From Nephrocerus scutellatus (lineage: Eukaryota > Arthropoda > Insecta > Diptera > Pipunculidae), in the NCBI GenBank assembly GCA_947095585.1, contig OX352761.1, positions 58,086,832 to 58,150,831 of the forward strand: a DNA stretch of 64,000 bases, written 5' to 3'. Made by a program: the position numbers and the translations under genes. This document shows positions 22,640 through 32,310 of this stretch, piece after piece (positions within the stretch are counted from its first letter, which is position 1; each line of letters starts with the position of its first letter). Under the pieces are notes generated by a model. The model was given only the letters and a program-made list of their open reading frames with translations. It ran no database searches and was not told where the DNA came from.

Positions 22640-23180
22640 TATGAACATTCGGAAGCAGCATTATTTTCTATCTGCTTCTGAGAATTTTCCCAACCGGTGC
22701 AATCGCTCCTCAAAATAAAACTTCTTGGTTTTGCTATCTGGGGAGTCCTTTTTAAACTTGGCTATAACTCTATGTGGGCGCCGTGGCTCAGTGGAAGTGC
22801 ACATGGCTGCTGAGCGGGAGGTTCAGGTTCGAATCCCAGCAACACCAGAAGTATTTTTCACGGTGTCCCACCTCTCGCGAATGGGTGACAAACGTTCCGA
22901 GAGTAATAACTTGTCACGGAAAGCTTCTTAATTCTCGCCGTTCGGATCCGGCCTTAAATTGTAGGTCCCTTCCATTTGTGTCCAAAAAATTAACATGCGC
23001 AGCACAAATGGTCGCGAGAAGTTAGGCCTTGGACCGCAATGGTCTGTCGCGCCGAATATTATTAATATAACTCTATGGATTTCTTGGCCAATTGCCAACT
23101 GTCCCACGAAGAGTTCTATGAATGTGGCCATGACAAGTGTTCTTGACGCTGTAGATTATGCCGATGTCTGGATCAAAAAT
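22640..23180 (-). pseudogene. Errantivirus-like gag N-terminal remnant, split by SINE
   Basis: With the SINE (22775-23065) removed, the minus strand reads ATFIELFVGQLAIGQEIHRV followed by IAKFKKDSPDSKTKKFYFEE. It lies just downstream of the primer-binding site and 5' LTR (23311-23813) on the minus strand, the place of gag. No capsid motif was recognised, so the gag label rests on position and on its helical, charged character. Confidence 0.45.
22775..23065 (+). mobile_element. tRNA-derived SINE
   Basis: A 291-bp insertion flanked by a perfect 12-bp duplication TATAACTCTATG (22763-22774, 23066-23077). The head resembles a tRNA with a polymerase III A box TGGCTCAGTGG (22784-22794) and B box GGTTCGAATCC (22826-22836). 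The body continues with GTAGGTCCCTTCCATTTGTG and an inverted CACAAATGG stretch, typical of insect tRNA-derived SINEs. It ends in ATTATTAA rather than poly-A. The acceptor arms do not pair, so it is not a tRNA gene. Confidence 0.9.
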
Positions 23181-23281
23181 ATCGCGTATTTATGTTGATA
23201 CCAGTATATGGCTCTGGTACACGCAAAAGTATTTTTAAAATATTGCAAGTAAAGTAAGCACTAGTGTATAGGCCTGGTCTA

Positions 23282-23302
23282 CGGTTTGATAACGTCGGCG
23301 CC
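23282..23302 (-). other. Primer-binding site of errantivirus-like element
   Basis: Minus strand TTGGCGCCGACGTTATCAAA begins 8 bases inside the LTR end at 23311. The TGGCGCC start fits a tRNA-Lys-type primer as used by gypsy, but the match beyond seven bases is poor. Confidence 0.5.
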
Positions 23303-23310
23303 AATAAAAA

Positions 23311-23813
23311 TGTACAGACTCGTTTGTCTGCAGTGGCTATTATGAAGCACATAAACTTGATAATACTTGGTTGTACAACAAGCACTTGAACTTGTTGTAC
23401 TCGGAGAAGTTAATTAGGAAAAATGAAAACGTCTTTTTCCCGGTGTAATTAACAATAATCCTTTATTCAAAATAGTAGCTTATTATATATTGCTTATTAT
23501 ACACTACTACTACGTACCATATCAAAAATTACCTAACGTTAGCAACTTACAATTAATAGCAAAACTAAACGCAAACAATAATAAAGAGAATTAAAAAAGG
23601 CGTAAATATGATCCGTCGTCAATCCAGTTCGTTACCCCAAATATAATTGAAAATGTGCAAATATGCTGCATCGTCAATACAGTTCGTCATCCCAACGAGT
23701 TTCCAACGAGCTTAGTCCAGGTCAACTGCTAGATCAGCAAAAAATTCCGTTGGCTCAAGTGACCTAACTGCAGTGTGTCACCATACCTGCATATCTCTTG
23801 ACGTCACTAAACA
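23311..23813 (-). mobile_element. Errantivirus-like 5' LTR
   Basis: Starts TGTACAGACTCGTTTGTCTG and ends GACGTCACTAAACA, matching the two pieces at 699-1274 and 7362-7423. The right flank is the same satellite as the left flank of the other LTR copy, which implies a single insertion spanning 699-23813 before later nesting. Confidence 0.68.
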
Positions 23814-24480
23814 CACACCATATGTTCGTTTGGTGCTCTAATAAGTTTATGTCGAGATATTTACGAATATTTGTGTTTATGGTTGGATTTATTTTATATT
23901 CACGCCATATGTTCGTTTGGTGCTCTCATAAATATGTTTTTTTTTTTGACCCGTTAGGTGGCATTGGATTCGAGATATTTACAAAAATTTGTGTTTACGG
24001 TTGGATTTGCTTTATATTCACACCATATGTTCGTTTGATGCTCCGATAAGTTTATGTTTTTTTTGGACCCGTTAGGTGTCGTTGGAGTCGAAATATTTAC
24101 GAAAATTTGTGTTTATGGTTGGATTTGGTTGATATTCACACATGTTCGTTTGGTGCTCTGATAAGTTTATATTTTTTTTAACCGTTAGGTGGCGCTGTAA
24201 TCGAGATATTTACAAAAATTTGTGTTTATGCGCTGGAGTTGAGATATTTACGAAAATGTGTGTTTATGGTTGGATTTGGTTTATATTCTCACCATATGTT
24301 TGTTTGGTGCTCCGATACGTTTTTTTACCCGTTAGATGCCGCTTGAGTTGAGATGAGATGAGGGAGATTTGGTTTATATTCTCACCATATGTTTGTTTGG
24401 TTCTCCGATACGTTTTTTTACCCGTTAGATGCCGGTTGAGTTGAGATGAGATGAGGGAGATTCAAGTGAAACAATAGGCC
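23814..24480. repeat. Satellite-like tandem repeat, right array
   Basis: About six units with the ACCATATGTTCGTTTGGTGCTC / GATAAGTTTATG / ACCCGTTAGGTG core seen at 1-698, spaced roughly 95-155 bp. The last 150 bp contain a local duplication of about 75 bp (GTTGAGATGAGATGAGGGAG at about 24344 and 24437). Open frames of 60-80 codons reflect repeat translation. Confidence 0.75.
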
Positions 24481-24702
24481 GAAATTTTAAATAGTAACAC
24501 AATTTTCCGCATTATTTGATATTAAATGACTGTTCTCAATTTAAAATATGGCAAAATATTATTATTATTAAGTGCTTTTGTTTAGTATCAAAAACGTATT
24601 AATCACAATTTCACATCTACAAGGTGCGGCAATCAAAGTATTATTAAATCAAAAGGCTGTAATTTCGTCATTATGATTATCTTTAAAAAGTTTTAGAGAA
24701 AA
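24481..24702. other. No recognised feature
   Basis: AT-rich spacer between satellite and a family A solo LTR, with a short ATT run near 24560. Confidence 0.4.
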
Positions 24703-24950
24703 TGTTACGAACAAAATTCGAGTGGCCGAACAACATACTTTTTTTCTGAATTCGGGTGCACCCTGTACCAACGCAGTGCAGCCAACGGATGGATGTTCAA
24801 GCCAAACAACAGCAACCAACATCACGCCACCGTACTCACCAATCACAGCGTGGGACGTTGCGAACTTCTTGGTAAGTGACACTAATAATTAGAACCCGGA
24901 AGTTCATGTAAATACATATTTTTGCATATAAATGTATATATAAACCAAAA

Positions 24951-25855
24951 TCTCGTGTCACGGTGTTTGGGTCTCAACTGCTCCGAAGCGGCTTGACCGA
25001 TTGTAATGAAATTTTTATGTATATTTGGTAGGTATGAGAATAGTTTTTAAAGTGCCAAAAAAAAAACTGGACCGATTTGGCTAACTTTTATTTTATAAAT
25101 TCGCCATAGTCCGAATAAGGTTTATGCGAGGAAAAAAATGCCCGGAAAATTGTAAAATTCGGAAACTGGAAGTGCTGTTTTCCATAGGATTTATGTATGA
25201 ACTCGCGACCATAACTCACAATTCGAACGATGGATTAGCGTAATTCGTTTTTGTATATATAGTCCTAGGAAACAAAGACAATTACAAAGGAAAGTCGAAA
25301 AATTCGGATAAACAGCAAATATTGTTTTGTTCGTTATGTTCCCGGCGGGAAAATTTGGAAAACGATAAAATGGATATATTTTGAGGAAATATCTCTATTG
25401 AGTGTTTTCGGTGAAATGAAAACTTTGGAAAAACGCATTCCAGCCTAACTTAAAATAAAATTAAATTTGTGTTGATTCGCGATCTGTCCAGCAAAAGTTG
25501 TTGTTTCATTTCTGTTCCAATAGATTCCAATTGTTTGGGTTACGTGCGCAAATGTCATTTGACAGCTTCTTCTTTGATTTTGTGGGCAAAAAGATCTCCA
25601 AAAGACCACAAAAGACCCCGAAAAGAATCACAAAAAGACCTCCGAAAGTACCTCAAAATCCCCAAAAATCATTAAAGACCCCAAAAAAAAACCCCAAAAG
25701 ACCCTAAAAGACCCAAAATAAAAAAATGTAACACAATGATGTGACTAATACTGTGACTCGATATCGCAAAACAAATAGCTTTTCACAAGTTCACAAAACG
25801 ATTACAAACAAATTTATTGAAAGTGGGACAGGACAACGTCTGTCGGGTCAGCTAG
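24951..25855 (+). mobile_element. Non-autonomous Helitron
   Basis: Starts TCTCGTGTCACGGTG after an A and ends GTCTGTCGGGTCAGCTAG before a T, the TC...CTAG ends and A|T insertion expected of Helitrons. A short stem GACAG/CTGTC precedes the end. The 5' part has the degenerate phrase GCTCCGAAGCGGCTTGACCG, common in insect Helitrons. It encodes no protein. A second 3' end with the same last 20 bases lies at 27170. Confidence 0.8.
25580..25715. repeat. Low-complexity AAAGACC-rich tract
   Basis: Irregular repeats of CAAAAGACC, CCCAAAAAGACC and similar inside the Helitron. Lysine/proline-rich open frames here are by-products. Confidence 0.7.
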
Positions 25856-26714
25856 TAATTACATATATTTTGCTTACAATGCGTTTTGTGAATATTTTGC
25901 TCAACATTGAGGTGTTTTAAGTAAGTAAGCCTAGTGCAAGTTGAATTTTTTATACTTAATCGTTATATAAATTTTTTATGTGAAATAAATAATTTTTTTT
26001 CTACTTCTATGGATTTTTAATACATATTTGCGTATTTTTATTGAATTTTTGGGCTTTTTATTGCATATATGCATACATATTTCACATATTTCACATATTT
26101 TTAAGTGCATAAACTTCCGGGCTCTGTTAATAATACATCTACCCTTAGCTATCGAACTTTCTCTGCCAACGCAGACGTCGTATAACGTAGCTTCACTTCT
26201 AGATTGCCCGGTGGGTTGCTACGCCTATACATATCAATATTTCGCTGCCAAGATTTCTCTTTTCTTTCGCTGCCGTCTTCTTATAACGTAGTTTCACTTC
26301 TAGGTTTACTCCGCACATAGATTCGCAGCCAACACATTCGTTCTAATAATTTTTCTGTCAAGTAATTAATCAGGGAAGGCCGTTTACTTAGACCATAAAT
26401 CGCCAACCGCACGATCCCACGCATCTCATGGACAGCACACCGCTCACTCATTGCGCATCACGATCCACGCAGCCAATGCTCCGCATCCACGCATCTGTTG
26501 GACAGAACCCCGCTCAGAACGTACACCGCTCCATCCACGCCTCCCCCGGAAAGACATCATTGATTCCATTGAATTTGATTTACAAATATTAAACATCCAG
26601 TAAATAAAACATTGAATTAATACAAGAAGCCCCATCAAAGAAATCTTATTGAACCGACCCCTTTTTTAATCCTGGTCATGCTGAGGTTTACCCTGGCTGG
26701 AAAACTCCGTTACA

Positions 26715-27170
26715 CCATAGTTATGCTGAAGTGTGTAATTAAGTCGATCTCATAACAATGTGACTTAACAGTGGCGCATTTAACTTTTTGAACATTTACC
26801 CTGTTCCATATAGAGTGAGACGTTGTTACGTCAATATCCAAGGTGAATACTAAAAATATTCGGTTGCCGAAATTCTAAACTTTAATATGCGTTTTTTTTT
26901 CAAAATTAAATTTTTTAATTGTTTCGTTATTTTATAAAAAAAAATATTAGTACTGAAAAACCACAAAACTCGAATGTATTAAAGACACGATCCGTACTTA
27001 CAATTGAAGTAATTAATATGATAACAATTTCTGCCATATAGATAAAAAAAACATCGAAATGTGAATTATTTTTGATTATTATTATTTTATTTCAAATAGT
27101 TTTTCACAAATTCACAAAAGATCACAAACAAAATTATTGAAAGTGGGACAACGTCTGTCGGGTCAGCTAG
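26715..27170 (+). mobile_element. Second Helitron 3' end
   Basis: Ends ACAACGTCTGTCGGGTCAGC-TAG at 27170 followed by T, and the 60 bp before it (CACAAATTCACAAAAGATCACAAACAAAATTATTGAAAG, split here) match the end at 25855. The left boundary is not resolved; sequence from 26715 on is AT-rich without other motifs. Confidence 0.65.
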
Positions 27171-27437
27171 TTTTGTATAAAATCTGGTTAATTTTTAAAA
27201 AATTTAAATGGGCGCCCCTCGTTACACTACCACATTCTTACATTAAAATCGGATTTATTTTTAAAAAAAAATATATGGAAACCACAAAATTTTAATCGAA
27301 AGTGTCGGAGATACACATGTGTGCAAAGTTTGAATAAAATCGGGCTTTAGGAAATGGGTTAAAAATGTATTACAAGATTTTGCCAGCCAGCCAGCCACCG
27401 ACACACGCACACGCAAAGTTAATATAACGAGTTTTTT
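27171..27437 (-). mobile_element. Family R repeat, copy R4 (inverted, partial)
   Basis: The minus strand from 27437 reads TTATATTAACTTTGCGTG, then GGCTGGCTGGC, AACCCATTTCCTAAAGCCCG and TTTGCACACATGTG, the order seen in R1-R3 at 40867, 41797 and 43597. A TTAA (27438-27441) lies at its outer end as in the others. Its other end meets the Helitron terminus, so the Helitron probably inserted into it. Confidence 0.65.
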
Positions 27438-27441
27438 TTAA

Positions 27442-28439
27442 GCTGAAACTTTCAAATATTTCGAAAAATAAGTACAAAAAAATGTATAAAAAAAAATTGA
27501 ATTATTCCGCGGGGGAAATACATTAGTGCTAAAATTAGTACCCCACTCCACTCCTTGGGAATTACTTTTAAAATTTAAATAGGAACCCCAATTTGTTATT
27601 GCAGATTTGGCTTTTACGGCTTAAAGTTCGAAGGATTTGCTGAAACATTTTTTTCGATTCATGATAATGGCGCTAAATTACTAAATTTTCAATTTAAATT
27701 ATTGGCTGGTGGGGGGAAGATATAGGCAATAGTACAGGCGGGCAATGGAAATGGCAAGGCATTCCATGTTCATCTAGTTTTAAGTAAGTTCTCCGTTCCG
27801 TTTTAACAGTTTTTTTAATTTGATTCATTTTAATGTATTGAAAAAATAAGATGTAAGTACATATATATTTCAAATGCAATACTTACGAAATCAACGCGCT
27901 CCTCCGATAACCAATGGAAAGACTTTAAAAATAGCAATACAGTGAAAAGTGCAACAAATCTGGGATTGAAATCATCTCGAAAAACAGTAAACGCTAAACA
28001 TGTTTCGGTAAGAGCATACCAAAACCTTTCAAGTAAGTGTTCAAATTCGGCTGCTCGCAGTGTTCCAAGAAAAATCTTAATTATGATATTTATTTATATA
28101 TTTTATACTTTAAAATATTTTGGTTATATAATCACCTTTCTTAATAGCTTTCCAAACATGAATACAATTACAAAAAATTGTATGTAAATAACCTGAAAAA
28201 ATTAAGAAGTAAAAATTTAATAAAAAAGGGAAACATTTTTATAACAATTTTCTATTCCAATGTACTAAAACGGAGAAAATAAACTGTTAGACAATTCCTA
28301 TACAATCAATACCAACATACTGCTTAACATATACTACTGCAACATTATTAATCATATTGCTGAATTAGAATACCCACACTTGCATAACATATGTATATTC
28401 TATATAAAGCCAGAGCTGCTTGAAATAACCATCTTGTAA
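27442..28439. other. No firm feature
   Basis: AT-rich interval. The open frame 27942-28187 starts in a moderately complex stretch (VKSATNLGLKSSRKTVNAK) but loses complexity after 28080 and shows no domain. I see no LTR, TIR or gene structure that I can support. Confidence 0.35.
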
Positions 28440-28790
28440 CGATAGTGCGTCGTCACATACACCCGTTAGGCCGGCACGAGTATTGCGGTAAAACAGTGTT
28501 CAAGCAAATCTAGTGATTTCGCCATGTTTTCGTCACCAATAGGTTTTATCGCTCGGTTTTGTATTCTATCTAGCTAATGCAAGGTGGTCTTAGGTGCACC
28601 AGAATAAATATGACACTTGTACTCAAGTTTAGGACGAATAAAAGCATTGTAGATAGTAAACAGATCAGTGGGAGTGAAATATTTTTTGCACCGGGCTAGA
28701 AAACCTAAACATTTCACAGTATTTTTGGCGACGTCGGATATGTGGTCATTCCAACGAAGCTTGTCGTTAACGCACATACCGATTGCGAGT
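28440..28790 (-). pseudogene. LINE reverse transcriptase C-terminal fragment
   Basis: Minus-strand frame 28777-28574 reads NDKLRWNDHISDVAKNTVKC, then FTIYNAFIRPKLEYKCHIYS; after a stop the same region continues LDRIQNRAIKPIGDE. This is the thumb/C-terminal block of Jockey/CR1-like LINEs. Both ends are truncated. Confidence 0.78.
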
Positions 28791-28849
28791 TTTTCAGTTT
28801 CCTCGATGCAATAATGGCATTGAATTTAATATTCGCTTAGACGACAGGA

Positions 28850-29531
28850 GACAGCATTGGGTTTTGGAAGCGTTAGATTATACTCGATTGTATTCTCCCC
28901 ATTTTATTCGCTGTGTGGTTTCCCGCAGGTTTTTACGCTGGTACAGCTCAGCATATCGCTGCCGACATTGTCCACTGCAGTCGTCGCTATCCTTGCCGTC
29001 GCACGACCTTTCCAGGGTTTACGCTCAGTAGTCTCGATTGTCTCACGCCCACGAATCGCTCAGGATCGATGCTCGTCTCAAGCAAATGCTCACATCGCTC
29101 AGGATTTACGCTCGTCTCAGGCTAATGTTCACCAATCGCTCTGGACTTACGCTCGTCTCAGGCCTACGCCCACAAGTCGCTCAGGATTTACGCTCGTCTA
29201 AGGCTAGCGCATCGCTCAGGATTTACGCTCGTCTCAGGCTAATGTTCACCAATCGCTCAGGATTTAAGCTCGTCTCAGGCTCATGCCAGCACATCGTTCA
29301 GGATTTGAAGTCGTCTAGGGTTAGCGCACCGCTCAGGACTTACGCTCGTCTAAGGCTAGCGCATCGCTCAGGATTAACGCTCGTCCAGGCTCACGTTAAA
29401 TTATAAGAAATAAGAAAGAAATTAAGAAAAATAATTCGAAGAATCACCAAATAGAAATTTTACTGTAACGACCCCTTTCCTCTGAACCCTGGTCACGCTG
29501 AGTTTACCCCGGCTGGGAAAACTCCGTTACA
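28850..29531 (+). mobile_element. Family A 5' LTR (5' end uncertain)
   Basis: Ends GGCTGGGAAAACTCCGTTAC-A at 29531, two bases before a tRNA-Lys type primer-binding site. Most of 28960-29400 is an array of roughly 33-45-bp units built on CGCTCAGGATTTACGCTCGT and CTCAGGCTAATG. The expected LTR start was not found; a LINE fragment lies immediately to the left. Confidence 0.75.
28960..29395. repeat. Tandem repeat in family A 5' LTR
   Basis: About ten units of CTCAGGATTTACGCTCGTCT plus a variable CAGGCTAATGTTCACCAATCG part. The inverted copy of this array is at 31880-32310. Open frames of 110-122 codons here are translations of the repeat, not genes. Confidence 0.88.
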
Positions 29532-29533
29532 AT

Positions 29534-29551
29534 TGGCGCCTGAACACGGAC
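29534..29551 (+). other. Primer-binding site, tRNA-Lys type
   Basis: TGGCGCCTGAACACGGAC; two differences from the complement of the tRNA-Lys(UUU) 3' end and clearly homologous to the site at 15733-15750. Confidence 0.82.
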
Positions 29552-29631
29552 TTTTCGAAAACAAAAAAAAACAAAAAAAAATAATAATAGTAAAAATTAC
29601 CTTTGACTTTTGAGAAAGCATAAAAGACAAT

Positions 29632-30706
29632 ATGGTCAAGACAAGCTGGGTATACACCCTCTCAAAGGAGGAGCTACAGACCTACATGGCCGAATTCAAG
29701 TTGAACAATTCCGGTGGAGTTAAGGAAGCGCTTCGTAACCCACATCTCGGGACATGACGTAACGTCGGAAGATGAGGTTCGGCTGGCCGAATTGGAAGCG
29801 AAGCACCGACGCGGCACATCACCATCACCGCCAGTGTACCTACCACCAGACGACGCTTTGACACCACACGAGACAACACCGGGCCATGACACCACGGAAA
29901 CCGTAGCGAGCAAACACAAAGTCCTGGGAATCGTAGGTCGCAATGCCACCCCATCAAGCGAAGGAGACACCTGTGGCATCATACCCAATGGTCATCGCAC
30001 GGTGAGGAAATGGTCCGTGCGGTATGATGGCGGGAAAGACCCGATATCCTTCGTGGAGCGGTTGGAGGAATTAGCCGACGCCTATTCCTTAAACAAGGAC
30101 CTCCTAGCCGGGACAATGCCTGAACTGCTGCGTGACCGAGCCCTGGTTTGGTTTAGAAATAACAACCAGCGGTGGACGAACTGGAAGTCATTCAAGGAAG
30201 ACTTCCTGCGTTTCTTCCTCCCGGTGAGGTATTTAGAACAGCTGGATGACGAAATCCGTCGACGACAACAAAGATCCGAAGAAAATTTCAAGGATTTCGT
30301 CATCGCCATGCAAAACCTCACGGGGCATGCAGGATATTCAAGGGCACAACAGTTGGAGCGGATATTCCGAAACTGTCGTCAGGAATACCTACTATACATA
30401 CGGAGGAGAGACTTCCAAGATCTACAGGAGCTAATTGGGTTAGCAGAAGTCCTGGAGAACATCTCTGCTAGCCCAGAACCAATCCGACAAGCACACAGGC
30501 CCCAGTCCCGACCGATCGAGAGGAACCTTCTGGTCATAGAGAGTCAGGAGGAGCGCATCAACGTTCGAACGGCATGCAGACGCTGCGGCCAGGACGGACA
30601 CACCTGGCGAAATTGTCGAAGACCACAATTATTGTTCTGTTGGGATTGTGGCCAACGACGAATCGGAACAATAGACTGCTGCCGTCAATATACTTCACAC
30701 GTTTAG
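29632..30706 (+). pseudogene. Family A gag with zinc knuckle
   Basis: ATG at 29632 opens MVKTSWVYTLSKEELQTYMA. A one-step frame change near 29712 moves to LRKRFVTHISGHDVTSEDE and then an uninterrupted 320 residues to 30706. The capsid-like block is WSVRYDGGKDPISFVERLEE through MPELLRDRALVWFRNNNQ and FLRFFLPVRYLEQLDDEI. The C-terminus has one good knuckle, CRRCGQDGHTWRNC (CX2CX4HX4C), and a second, CWDCGQRRIGTIDC, in which the histidine is isoleucine. Apart from the single frameshift it is the best preserved gag of this family here. Confidence 0.88.
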
Positions 30707-30754
30707 CAGCGTCATTCGCTCCTATTCAACCAAAAGACAGCTCTGGTCCAGGAC

Positions 30755-31157
30755 CGACAGCGAATTCTGGCCCGTGTCATGATCGGCCGCGAACCCGTTC
30801 AAGCCACCATTACCGGAGCATCCCGCAGCTTTGTGAGCGAACATTTGTTTGAAAGGCTTCGAAATCCCCATCCCACTGCACATCCTAATTAAAATGGCCA
30901 ACGGGAGTCAGACAACAGTCCGCGAAGGGTTGAACGTCAACGTTCGTTTTGGGGAGTCATTATGTTCGCTGCGCCTGCTAGTGTTACCGACTGCCGTTGA
31001 TGACCTTACACTGGGCATGGACTTCCTTGCAACGTCCAGAGCCACTTTAAGCTTCGGAGGTGAGTGCATAACACTACAAACTGGGTCAGCACGGCTGGTT
31101 AAACGTCCGACGTACAAACAAACTCCGAGAACCAAAACAGCACGGTGCTACAGTTGA
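30755..31157 (+). pseudogene. Family A retropepsin remnant
   Basis: The frame around 30785-30840 reads VMIGREPVQATITGASRSFV, where related proteases have an aspartate before TGAS; the catalytic Asp codon is absent. A frame change near 30845 leads to the second half, ending DDLTLGMDFLATSRATLSFG (the LGMDFL block). No reverse transcriptase, RNase H or integrase follows. Confidence 0.72.
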
Positions 31158-31199
31158 CGTGATACAAGTGTTACCAGCTCCGATTGAATCAACTCCAGT

Positions 31200-31687
31200 G
31201 AAGACTCCCATCAGAAATTGCCACAGATGCCCCAAAAGCCAACACTGCAGGAAGTCGACAGCAGTAACCCAAGCACAAAACCAACAACGGCAGGGAACTA
31301 TCACAACAGCGCAACAACAAAAGCCACCATGTGCAACAATAACGATCGCAGCAGCAAAAATTGTTCAACAACAACCACAGACACAGCAAAGGCAATGCCA
31401 GTTAATCTGGTGAACAACAGAGTGCACTAGAAGAACCATACAACAACGAGCACATCAACAGAGCTCAACGCATCTACCGAACAACAATAGCAACAGGCAC
31501 AGCAGCAACGAAGTCGACAGCAGCAGCGAATTCAACAGCAGCAGCAGAGTCAGCATAAGCATTGGCAGCCGAGGTAGTACCAGTAGCGGACGCAGCTAGG
31601 TTAACGGGGACTACAAATGTAGATGCCCCGTTATTAGATTTAGCTAGTGAAGCGCAAGTCTCTTTCCTCCGAAGTAACGGGGGAGTT
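31200..31687 (+). other. CAA/CAG-rich tract and polypurine tract of family A element
   Basis: 31260-31560 is dense in CAACAG/CAGCAG triplets with no long coherent frame. It ends at AACGGGGGAGTT (31676-31687), a polypurine tract immediately before the 3' LTR start. The element has thus lost, or never had, about 3 kb of pol between the protease and this tract. Confidence 0.65.
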
Positions 31688-31775
31688 TGAGGAACAAAAT
31701 TCTTGTGGCCGAATTTTGTTCACACAAAACATGCCATATAGTTTTTCCCCAAATTCGTGTATTAGTGTAAATTAG
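31688..31775 (+). mobile_element. Family A 3' LTR start, interrupted
   Basis: Starts TGAGGAACAAAATTCTTGTG after the polypurine tract and contains the inverted pair GAACAAAATTC / GAATTTTGTTC. After 88 bp it meets an LTR end in opposite orientation at 31776. Confidence 0.7.
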
Positions 31776-32310
31776 TGTAACGGAGTTTTCCCAGCCGGGG
31801 TAAACTCAGCGTGACCAGGGTTTCTATTTGGTGACTCTTCGAATTATTTTTCTTTATTTCTTTCTTATTTCTTATAATTTAACGTGAGCCTGGGACGAGC
31901 GTTAATCCTGAGCGATGCGCTAGCCTTAGACGAGCGTAACTCTGAGCGGTGCGCTTGCCCTAGACGAGCGTAAATCCTGAGCGATGTGCTGGCGTTAGCC
32001 TGAGACGAGCTTAAATCCTGAGCGATTGGTGAACATTAGCCTGAGACGAGCGTAAATCCTGAGCGACTTGTGGGCGTGGGCCTGAGACGAGTGTAAATCC
32101 TTAGCGATGTGCTGGTGTGAGCCTGAGACGAGCTTAAATCCTGAGCGATTTGTTAGCCTGAGACGAGCGTAAGTCCTGAGCGATTGGTGAAATTTAGCCT
32201 GAGACGAGCGTATATCCTGAGCTACTTGTGGGCGTGGGCCTGAGACGAGCGTTAATCCTGAGCGATGTGCTGGCGTGAGCCTGAGACTAGCTTAAATCCT
32301 GAGCGATTTG
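31776..32310 (-). mobile_element. Family A LTR in inverted orientation
   Basis: Starts TGTAACGGAGTTTTCCCAGC, the reverse complement of the LTR end at 29531, and continues as the reverse complement of that LTR (same TATTTGGTGA and repeat array). It lacks about 25 bp present in the forward copy near 29464-29487. The outer end is not recognisable past about 32310. Confidence 0.82.

Larger units (their letters stand above)
24703..26714 (+). mobile_element. Family A solo LTR interrupted by a Helitron
   Basis: Starts TGTTACGAACAAAATTCGAG with TGGCCGAAC, matching the LTR start at 31688, and ends GGCTGGAAAACTCCGTTACA, matching 29531. Removing the Helitron (24951-25855) leaves about 1.1 kb. Near 26400-26560 it has imperfect repeats of TCCACGCATCT and ACACCGCTC. 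I found no clean flanking duplication (AAAA on the left, CCAT on the right), so one boundary may be off. Confidence 0.65.

Noticed and set aside
22775..22850. A functional tRNA gene
   Set aside because: Promoter boxes are present, but the acceptor and anticodon arms do not pair, and the sequence extends into a SINE body with target duplication.
24703..24890. A host exon with a GGTAAGTG splice donor near 24870
   Set aside because: The segment matches the start of a family A LTR; the open frame is short and no partner exon is visible.
25469..25707. Two lysine-rich plus-strand frames
   Set aside because: By-products of the AAAGACC low-complexity tract inside a Helitron.
27942..28187. A small host gene (81 codons)
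   Set aside because: No domain, compositional bias in its second half, no promoter or splice structure I can support.
28783..29406. Several overlapping open frames of 70-122 codons rich in ARLRL/SLRIY
   Set aside because: Translations of the LTR tandem array in different frames.
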